Shown here piece by piece: positions 7,861 through 14,158 of a stretch of 43,464 nt of DNA (position 1 is the first letter of the stretch; each line of letters opens with the position of its first letter). This DNA comes from an uncultured Bacteroidales bacterium (GTDB lineage: Bacteria > Bacteroidota > Bacteroidia > Bacteroidales > Bacteroidaceae): assembly GCA_902788865.1 (NCBI GenBank), contig CADALZ010000026.1:1-43464 (forward strand). The letters are read 5' to 3'. The notes beneath the pieces are model-generated. The model had not been told where the DNA came from, did not search any database, and was given only the letters and a program-made list of their open reading frames with translations. The position numbers and the translations under genes are program-made.

Positions 7861-8430
7861 ATGGTCCCTGAGATTGCGATAATAGAGCCTAACACGCTTA
7901 CAGCCTTAGGACTGGAGCATTTGCTTGAGGAGGTGATGCCTCAAATCAACATCCGTGTGTTCCCCAGTTTTGAAGCGTTGGTAGACGACACGCCCGATAT
8001 GTTCGTGCACTACTTCGTTTCCTCCAAGATCTACTTCGAGCATACGGCGTTTTTCTTGGAGCGCAAGCATCGTGCCATCGTGCTCACCAGCGGAGAGTCT
8101 CCGCTCAGTGGCATCATCAGTCTGGACATCAACCAGAATGAGCAGCAGCTGGCCAAGTCTATCTTGCAGCTCATGGAGCGTGGACATGGGCATCCCCAAG
8201 TGGCTAACGCCTCGCAGGAAGACAGCGTGCTCTCCCTGCGTGAGATAGAGGTGCTGCGCCTCGTGGTGCAAGGCTATATCAATAAGGAGATAGCCGATAA
8301 GCTGAACATCTCTCTCACCACCGTCATCACCCACCGCAAGAACATCACAGAGAAGCTGGGCATCAAGTCGGTTTCCGGACTCACCATCTACGCGGTGATG
8401 CAGGGACTCATAGAAGCGAATGCGATTTGA
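7861..8430 (+). CDS. LuxR-type response regulator-like transcription factor
   Basis: A 189-aa protein with a C-terminal LuxR/GerE helix-turn-helix (about residues 124-187), including SLREIEVLRLVVQG and NKEIADKLNISLTTVITHR. The N-terminal 110 residues look like a receiver fold but lack a recognisable phospho-acceptor aspartate setting, so it may be phosphorylation-independent. No sensor kinase gene is adjacent. The ATG at 7861 is preferred over an in-frame TTG two codons upstream. It lies 27 bp upstream of the GH3 gene on the same strand; whether it regulates that gene is inference. Similar orphan regulators are common in Bacteroidales. Confidence 0.85.
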   Translation: MVPEIAIIEPNTLTALGLEHLLEEVMPQINIRVFPSFEALVDDTPDMFVHYFVSSKIYFEHTAFFLERKHRAIVLTSGESPLSGIISLDINQNEQQLAKSILQLMERGHGHPQVANASQEDSVLSLREIEVLRLVVQGYINKEIADKLNISLTTVITHRKNITEKLGIKSVSGLTIYAVMQGLIEANAI

Positions 8431-8457
8431 ATACATCCTATTAAAACCAATAAAGCA

Positions 8458-10470
8458 ATGAAAAAGATTAGTATCGTTTTTGGAAGTTTGGCACTGATGG
8501 GTGCCATGCTCACCAGCTGTGAGGAGGCTCCGAAGTATGAGCAGCCCACACTGGAGGCACGCAAAGTGCAGATTATCGAGAAAGACGGCTACCAGTTCAA
8601 GGACCTGAACAAGAATGGTGAGCTGGACGCGTATGAAGACTGGCGACTGCCCATGCAGGATCGTATCAATGATCTGGTGAGCCAGATGACGCTGGAGGAG
8701 AAGATCGGTCTGATGTTCCACCCCAATATCGCCGTGCCAGCAGATGGCAAGGTGGTGTACGATGCACAGGCCGCTTTGAGTCAGGAGGCCTACGCTGGCC
8801 CTATCGGTCCTGGTGGCAACAATCAGGGCGCTATGGGACAAGGACAGATGCGTGTGGGAGCCGATGTGAAGACGTTCATCGAGCAGCGCCACTTCCGCAA
8901 CATCCTGAACAATGGCATCGCAGAGCCTAAGTTGTTCGCACAGTGGAGCAACACCATGCAGGAGTACGCCGAGGCCTCTCGTCTGGGCATTCCTATCATG
9001 TTCTCTTCAGACCCTCGCCATGGCGCTACGCTGGGTGCCCACGTCAGTGGTAAGCAGTACTTCAGCCAGTGGCCCAGCAAGGAAGGTCAGGTAGGCATCA
9101 CCGCTGCCCGTGATCGTGACATCGTAGAGAAGTTTGGCGAGGCTGTGGCAGAAGAATACCGTGCCGTGGGTCTTCACATGATTCTGGGCCCACAGATCGA
9201 CGTCATCACAGAGCCACGCTGGAGCCGCAACATGGGCTGCTTCTCCGAGGATGCCGACCTCACCATCGAGATGATGGAAGCCTTCATGGAAGGTGCGCAG
9301 GGCGACAATGTAGGTCCCGACAAGGTGCTGGTACACCTGAAGCACTGGCCAGGTGCCAATCCTCACGAGGGTGGCAAGGGCAACTTCACCGTCTATCCAG
9401 GCAACAATGTAGATTATCACCTCAAGCCATTCAAGGCAGGCATCGCCAAGGGTGCGTTGGCCATCATGGGCTACTATAGCGGCACCTATGTAGATACGCT
9501 GAACGTGAACTATTCGCCCTACTGGAGCACCAAGGTGCTCTATGACCAGCTGGGCTTCAAGGGCTCCATCTGTACCGACTGGGGTGTGGTAGGTCGCACG
9601 GGTCCGCTGAATCCTCGTTTGGCTGGCAAGACCACACTGAAGGACAATATGGAGATGGTCATCAATGCAGGCGTAGATCAGATGGGTAGCGAGACGGAGA
9701 CACAGCTCGTGGTCGAACTGGTGAAAGAAGGTCGCGTGTCAGAAGAGCGCATCAATCAGGCAGCCAGCCGCATCCTGCAGTGGCATTTCATCCTTGGCCT
9801 GTTTGAAGATCCTTACGTAGATCCCGACAAGGCCGCTCAGGTGTGCCAGCGTGAAGATCTCCAGAAGAACGCTTACCAGGCACAGCTGGAGTCGAATATC
9901 CTGTTGGTCAACGAGGCCAACACTCTGCCAGCCAAGCAAGGCATCAAGCTCTATGTAGAGGGCATCGATGAGGAGATAGCCAAGAACTATGCAGAGCTGG
10001 TGACCAACCCACGTCAGGCCGACCTCATTCTGGTGCGCACAGGTGTCACAGAGCCTCGCACAGGCGGCTTTGGCGCTCAGGCCAACATGACTCCAGCCCA
10101 GCGTGCAGCCATGCAGCGTCAGCGTGAGATCGAGGCCGCCAAGCCAGTGAACATCGAGATTCCAGCCAGTATCTGGAACAACGTCAAGAAGCTCTCCGCT
10201 ACAGGCAAGCCAGTAGTCGTAGCCTTCAATCCAAGCGGCACCAGCATCGTGCTGCCACAAGACCTGAAGAAAGTCGTGAAAGGCTGCTTCCTCGTGTTCG
10301 ACTGCCTCGACAATGCCCTGCTCGATTGCGTCTTTGGCAAGTTCAATCCTGTAGGCAAGCTGCCGTTTGAGATCCCAGCCACGATGAAGGATGTAGAGGC
10401 TCAGTTGGAAGATGTTCCATTCGATGCCCCCAACAAGGCCTTCGAGTTTGGCTTCGGTCTGAGCTACTGA
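8458..10470 (+). CDS. Glycoside hydrolase family 3 lipoprotein
   Basis: A 670-aa exported beta-glycosidase. An SpII signal ends in AMLTSC, so it is a probable lipoprotein. A short acidic stretch just after it (DLNKNGELDAYED) resembles an EF-hand/dockerin-like calcium loop. The GH3 N-terminal barrel follows (about 70-430), with the nucleophile in ICTDWG at Asp374. The C-terminal alpha/beta sandwich runs to the end and closes with FGFGLSY. There is no fibronectin III-like tail, and a charged helical insertion rich in Gln/Arg/Ala lies at about 545-560. The sugar specificity (glucoside, xyloside or other) cannot be read off. A strong terminator follows at 10491. Confidence 0.93.
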   Translation: MKKISIVFGSLALMGAMLTSCEEAPKYEQPTLEARKVQIIEKDGYQFKDLNKNGELDAYEDWRLPMQDRINDLVSQMTLEEKIGLMFHPNIAVPADGKVVYDAQAALSQEAYAGPIGPGGNNQGAMGQGQMRVGADVKTFIEQRHFRNILNNGIAEPKLFAQWSNTMQEYAEASRLGIPIMFSSDPRHGATLGAHVSGKQYFSQWPSKEGQVGITAARDRDIVEKFGEAVAEEYRAVGLHMILGPQIDVITEPRWSRNMGCFSEDADLTIEMMEAFMEGAQGDNVGPDKVLVHLKHWPGANPHEGGKGNFTVYPGNNVDYHLKPFKAGIAKGALAIMGYYSGTYVDTLNVNYSPYWSTKVLYDQLGFKGSICTDWGVVGRTGPLNPRLAGKTTLKDNMEMVINAGVDQMGSETETQLVVELVKEGRVSEERINQAASRILQWHFILGLFEDPYVDPDKAAQVCQREDLQKNAYQAQLESNILLVNEANTLPAKQGIKLYVEGIDEEIAKNYAELVTNPRQADLILVRTGVTEPRTGGFGAQANMTPAQRAAMQRQREIEAAKPVNIEIPASIWNNVKKLSATGKPVVVAFNPSGTSIVLPQDLKKVVKGCFLVFDCLDNALLDCVFGKFNPVGKLPFEIPATMKDVEAQLEDVPFDAPNKAFEFGFGLSY

Positions 10471-10490
10471 TGCTTTCCAATAGAAACAAG

Positions 10491-10522
10491 AAGAGGGGTA
10501 CGATGGTACCCCTCTTTTTTTG
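10491..10522 (+). terminator. Intrinsic terminator of the GH3 gene
   Basis: An 11-bp perfect stem (10491-10501 with 10506-10516), GATG loop, then a T-run to 10521. Its stem closely resembles the hairpin at 11296-11320. Confidence 0.9.
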
Positions 10523-10524
10523 TT

Positions 10525-11165
10525 TGTGTGTGTATGCATGTATTTTTAAAAATAACTGAAATGAATAAAACTATCCTAGCATAGTATACTTCTAACCATG
10601 ATTACTTATTAACAAACTATAAAAAGCGTTTATTTCAATTTCAGTTTTTTTTTTAAATTTGTGCACACCTAGTTATTTGTACTCTGAGTACAAATTTTAC
10701 TTTATATATTAATATATAAAGTAAATTCTATTCTAAGGTTCATGTAGGCATAAGCATATACGTGTATTTTTAAAAATAATTGAAATGAATAAAATGTGAA
10801 ATCGGGAAGGGATTCCCCCAGCTTTTATATGAAATCTGACCTCCCTCGTGAGAGCGTAATAATTCCCTCGTTAGGGAGGCCGAATTTCTGCATTTACATA
10901 CTCCTAATATTTTTTACGCTGAATGTCAAAACTTCTCTCCAAAACCTCTAAAATTTTTCATTTTTACAATTCTAGGAAACGTATGATTATTATATACTGA
11001 AATGCAAACAGATGTTAAATATTTTCTAGGGTATTGACAAAGGCCACTTCCAAGTAGTAACTTAACAATATAGACGGGAAAAAATGACAATTGTGAATTG
11101 TGAATTGTAAACCCTTCGGCTTTTATTCATTTCAATTATTTTTAAAAATACATGCACACACATTA
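10525..11165. repeat. AT-rich island with inverted repeats upstream of the smalltalk gene
   Basis: The left end 10536-10570 and right end 11121-11155 are 35-nt inverted repeats with one mismatch (core ATTTTTAAAAATAA). A third copy in left orientation lies at 10762-10794, and a weak remnant in reverse orientation at about 10628-10650. Inside are a 19-bp stem (10676-10694, TTTGTACTC arms), a 30-bp perfect palindrome (10696-10725), a CCTCCCT/AGGGAGG inverted repeat near 10841-10882, and a GTGAATT repeat near 11092-11108. No other gene is seen from 10523 to 11183. Confidence 0.8.
10696..10725. repeat. 30-bp perfect palindrome
   Basis: Fully self-complementary AT-rich sequence (arm TTTACTTTATATATT) with no loop, directly beside a 9-bp inverted repeat at 10676-10694. 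It could be a protein-binding site or a cruciform. Confidence 0.8.
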
Positions 11166-11183
11166 ACCAAAACCTTAACTACT

Positions 11184-11291
11184 ATGAAAAACAAACGTGA
11201 ACTTTTAAAGTATGGCATCCAGCTATTGATAGCTATTCTCACAGCCGTAGGTACCTCACTAGGTGTATCTTCTTGCATGAGTATGCTGTGA
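11184..11291 (+). CDS. Smalltalk family small protein
   Basis: A 35-aa peptide with a charged N-terminus (MKNKRELLKYG), one hydrophobic segment (IQLLIAILTAVGTSLGV) and a terminal SSCM. This pattern is characteristic of the Bacteroidetes small-protein family named 'smalltalk', whose function is unknown. The SSC may be a lipidation site, but the segment could equally be a membrane helix. Such genes usually follow an HU-like DNA-binding gene and precede an amidase; here neither neighbour is present. The ATG at 11184 fits the family N-terminus. It is preceded by the inverted-repeat island and followed at once by a hairpin. Confidence 0.8.
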   Translation: MKNKRELLKYGIQLLIAILTAVGTSLGVSSCMSML

Positions 11292-11320
11292 AAAAAAGAG
11301 GGGTTCGAAATACCCCTCTT
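11291..11320 (-). terminator. Terminator between the smalltalk gene and the convergent gene
   Basis: The hairpin AAGAGGGGT...TACCCCTCTT (11296-11320) has a run of seven A on its left side, which is a U-run for minus-strand transcripts from the gene ending at 11326. It could also work weakly for the plus-strand smalltalk transcript. Confidence 0.8.
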
Positions 11321-11325
11321 CCTGT

Positions 11326-11973
11326 TTAAATCGGATCTTGTTCATTGGTTGGAGCTTTTGGCTCTTCAGGAGTTTCCCCCTTTTGCTGTGGATTACTCCG
11401 AGAGCGCCAGTTGTCGGGGCGCCCGTTGCCAGCCTGTGGGCTATTGCCCTGCGTACGTCCGTTCCCTACTTGTGGGCGACTGCCCTGCGTGCGTCCATTC
11501 CCTGCCTGTGGGCGGTTGTTGCCCCTTGGGGTGGTGGCCATAGGTTGGCGGTTTCTGCCCTGTGGCACGGTGACGCGAGGCACAGGCTGTGGGCGTGGCA
11601 CGGTGACGCGGACTGAGGGACGGGGACTGCTGGCGTAGAGCGCTCCACGACTGGAGAGGTAGAGCGTGTACTGGTGAGCACTCAGAATCTTGCGCAGCTT
11701 GCTGTCGTACTTGTCCCACGCCTTGCGATACTCACGATCGGAGAGGTTCATGGGCGCACTGCCCTCGAAGAGGTAGTGATACTTCCTGTTCAGCTCCTGA
11801 ACCTCCATGCGCTGGTGCTCTGAGAGGGCCAACTGGCGTGTCATGCGGTTGGTGACCTGCTCCACGGTTACCTCGCTGCGCATCGCACGAGTGTTTTCTT
11901 TTTCCGCAGCCTGAAGCGTGGTCAGACCACCAACTGCCAACACCATCATGAATGTAAAAACAATCTTTTTCAT
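11326..11973 (-). CDS. Secreted protein with Asn/Gly/Arg/Pro-rich tandem-repeat tail
   Basis: A 215-aa protein with a Sec signal peptide (cleavage likely after TLQA) and a helical charged region of about 85 residues reminiscent of Spy/CpxP-type or DUF4890-like proteins. A basic, proline-rich C-terminal tail follows. The tail carries a 12-residue repeat of the type GNGRTQGxRPQx, reflected in DNA as 36-bp repeats at 11424-11459 and 11460-11495 and a partial copy from 11496. The function is not recognised. The start is supported by the signal peptide; no clear promoter is seen in the short gap to the upstream terminator. Confidence 0.75.
   Translation of the reverse strand: MKKIVFTFMMVLAVGGLTTLQAAEKENTRAMRSEVTVEQVTNRMTRQLALSEHQRMEVQELNRKYHYLFEGSAPMNLSDREYRKAWDKYDSKLRKILSAHQYTLYLSSRGALYASSPRPSVRVTVPRPQPVPRVTVPQGRNRQPMATTPRGNNRPQAGNGRTQGSRPQVGNGRTQGNSPQAGNGRPDNWRSRSNPQQKGETPEEPKAPTNEQDPI
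11424..11521 (-). repeat. 36-bp in-frame tandem repeat (about 2.7 copies)
   Basis: Copies at 11424-11459, 11460-11495 and 11496-11521 (partial) encode the 12-residue repeats of the secreted protein. The unit is a multiple of 3, so copy-number change would keep the frame. Confidence 0.8.
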
Positions 11974-12000
11974 AACTAATACCTTTTACCTTAATTAAAC

Positions 12001-12047
12001 AAAAAATCCTCATCTCTTTCTATCGTTTTGATAGCATAGAGATGAGG
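12001..12047 (-). terminator. Intrinsic terminator of the glycoside hydrolase-like gene
   Basis: A 10-bp perfect outer stem (12008-12017 with 12038-12047) with an inner CTATC/GATAG helix. On the minus strand it is followed by six T (12006-12001). It lies 45 bp past the stop at 12092. Confidence 0.85.
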
Positions 12048-12091
12048 AAGTTTAATAGAGGTAAGGGTTTTTAACAATACCCCTTATCTTT

Positions 12092-13975
12092 TTAATATTT
12101 GAATGCGATGTAGGAGTGTGGCTTGATGGTCATGCCGAACTTGTTGACCTTGTTTCGCGTGCCCCTACGCCCTACAGGCGAGGTCTCCTCAGACGCGTTG
12201 ATGGTGCCACTCTCTTCCAGGTTGGTGAGCTTGGTGATGCTGGCATCGTTGGCCACCAACTTGATGTTCACTGGCTCATCGTTGAAGTTCTCCACAATCA
12301 GCGTGCGATTGTCGTACATGAAGAGGCTCACCTTAGACGGACCTTCGATGTAGAAGTCGAGGTCTTGACTCATGGTGCGACGTATCTCATTCAGCGCAGC
12401 ATCTGGATAGTCGTACAGATTGCCCATATCATCTGGAATAGTCAGCACATAGAGGTAGGCACCGTTGTAGAGGGCCTTGTGCAGGATAGGCCAACCAGAC
12501 ACACCACCTGTGAGCGGACGGCCAGCGCTGATAACCTCCCAGCTGTCATTGGTCTGGTAGAGCACCTGTGGGATGATGAACTCACGACTGCTCTTGCCAT
12601 AGCGGCCAAAGTCGTTCACGATAGCTTTCAGGTCTGTGCAACGTAGCTCGCATACCTCTGCAATCTTCTCTGGAATAGCCTTCAGCAAGCCAGAGGTGAT
12701 GATGACATCGCGTCCGCTGTCCAGCTGCTTCTTGATCTTGTCCATGATGTTAGGGTCGCCCGCAGCCTGCTGTGTAAGCAGTAAGATTTTCTGGTCGTCT
12801 GCAAAGGTAGGATAGATGTCCATAGGCAGTCCGATCATACCCAGATAGTTCTGCAGAAAGTCCTCACCCAGTGCGTGGAAAGGCTTGTACGACTTGATGC
12901 CGATAGGCTTGCCCAGCTGTCCCAGCAGGTTGTCTGCCTTGCGCAGCACCACGTCTGCGATGCGGGCCATGGTGGTAGGAGTCACTGTCTCCTTGCCATT
13001 CTTGAAAGGCGCACGCATCTCGTCATAGTCCCAAGACGTGCCTGTGCCCTGCCAAGGACCGCGGAAGTTGTCGTTCAGACCTACGCCAATCAGCTGGTTG
13101 TAGGCGAAGAGCATCACGTCACGAGCCTGTGCGATGGCGGTGAGGTGCAGCTGCTCTGCGTAGCGATCCATGCTCATGTTGATGCCACCAGAATCTACCC
13201 AGCCACCCCCATTGCGTCCAGGAGCCAGGTTCTCGAAGTAGCGCATCACGTTGTAGCTAAGGTAGTTCTGCAGGTGCTGTGCGCTGGCAGGGTCACGCGT
13301 CTCCGTACCCGTCCACACGCCATCGAAGATCTGAGGGCCGTCTTCCAAGTTGAAGCCTAAGCCCTGGAAGTGGTCGTACCAGTTGGGATACTTGATGATA
13401 ACCTTCACCTTGGGGTTCACGCGCTTGGCAGGATCCACCACGAGGTTCTTGCCCGCCTCGTTCATCAGTTCGAGGCGATACTGCGTCCAAGTCTTAGAGC
13501 CCTTGGCCTTGATTTCTATCTCACTCTTGCAGCTGGTGAAGAAGAAGTCGTCGAGCAAGAACTCGTCGAAATGCTTGGCCGTATGCTCTGCAATCTGCTG
13601 CACCAACTTGCGATGCTCAGGGTCTGAGTAGCAGAAGGTCTCAAAGTCGTTAGACTCATTGATGGTGTAGGTGATACCACCAGCCACTTCAAGCCCCTTA
13701 CCCAGGAAGTACTTCTTAGCTTTCTCCAGCGTAGCGTCATCTACGATAAGCAGGTCACGATGCGTCTCCAGATAGATCTTGTCCACGTCGAGTTGGCGTG
13801 AAATGATGTTCCACGTAGAATCCAGCCATTGGGCATCCTTCATCTTGTCCACCTCATAGGCACGTACATACACAGACACCTTGAAATTACGATGTTTGGC
13901 TTGCACAGGTGTGAAAGCAAACAAGCTCAGCAACAATAGGCAGAGCTGTAGTCTGAGAAATGCAGATTTGTTCAT
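12092..13975 (-). CDS. Putative exported glycoside hydrolase-like protein
   Basis: A 627-aa protein with a Sec signal (cleavage near PVQA). The first about 400 residues look like a TIM barrel: YVRAYEV at the first strand, then FLLDDFFFTSC (Asp142-Asp143), KVIIKYPNWYDHF and VWTGTETRD, patterns seen in sugar-cleaving enzymes of the GH36/GH97/GH114-like folds. The C-terminal part has an alpha/beta region and a beta-sandwich tail. I recognise it as a Bacteroidales secreted family but cannot assign a GH family or substrate. It is divergent from a TonB-dependent receptor and has its own TTTG-N19-TACATTTG promoter, which may point to joint use of one substrate (inference). Confidence 0.75.
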   Translation of the reverse strand: MNKSAFLRLQLCLLLLSLFAFTPVQAKHRNFKVSVYVRAYEVDKMKDAQWLDSTWNIISRQLDVDKIYLETHRDLLIVDDATLEKAKKYFLGKGLEVAGGITYTINESNDFETFCYSDPEHRKLVQQIAEHTAKHFDEFLLDDFFFTSCKSEIEIKAKGSKTWTQYRLELMNEAGKNLVVDPAKRVNPKVKVIIKYPNWYDHFQGLGFNLEDGPQIFDGVWTGTETRDPASAQHLQNYLSYNVMRYFENLAPGRNGGGWVDSGGINMSMDRYAEQLHLTAIAQARDVMLFAYNQLIGVGLNDNFRGPWQGTGTSWDYDEMRAPFKNGKETVTPTTMARIADVVLRKADNLLGQLGKPIGIKSYKPFHALGEDFLQNYLGMIGLPMDIYPTFADDQKILLLTQQAAGDPNIMDKIKKQLDSGRDVIITSGLLKAIPEKIAEVCELRCTDLKAIVNDFGRYGKSSREFIIPQVLYQTNDSWEVISAGRPLTGGVSGWPILHKALYNGAYLYVLTIPDDMGNLYDYPDAALNEIRRTMSQDLDFYIEGPSKVSLFMYDNRTLIVENFNDEPVNIKLVANDASITKLTNLEESGTINASEETSPVGRRGTRNKVNKFGMTIKPHSYIAFKY

Positions 13976-14035
13976 GATAGTGTTTTTTGGTAGTTTTTTT
14001 AGATTTTGAATTAGTTATTTAAGGAATTAACATCA

Positions 14036-14066
14036 CAAATGTAATGATTATTTTTATTTGAGCAAA
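14036..14066 (-). promoter_or_regulatory. Promoter of the glycoside hydrolase-like gene
   Basis: On the minus strand TTTG (14066-14063), a 19-nt spacer and TACATTTG (14043-14036) match the Bacteroidetes consensus exactly. The start codon is about 60 bp downstream. Confidence 0.75.
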
Positions 14067-14081
14067 TAAAAAAACAAAAAT

Positions 14082-14099
14082 ATCCTCACAAATGAGGAT
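14082..14099. promoter_or_regulatory. Palindrome between two divergent promoters
   Basis: ATCCTCA-CAAA-TGAGGAT, 7-bp arms. It lies upstream of the minus-strand promoter and overlaps the -33 element of the plus-strand promoter, so it could be a shared operator. This is inference. Confidence 0.4.
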
Positions 14100-14129
14100 T
14101 GCAGATGTGAATAAATCGCTCTATCTTTG
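14098..14129 (+). promoter_or_regulatory. Promoter of the TonB-dependent receptor
   Basis: ATTG (14098-14101), a 20-nt spacer and TATCTTTG (14122-14129), about 30 bp upstream of the ATG. Confidence 0.75.
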
Positions 14130-14158
14130 TGCCACGAAAAGATATTTGAAAAAAAACG

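Noticed and set aside
10841-10882. Terminator inside the smalltalk island
   Set aside because: The CCTCCCT/AGGGAGG inverted repeat has a long loop and no U-run; it looks like a repeat remnant instead.
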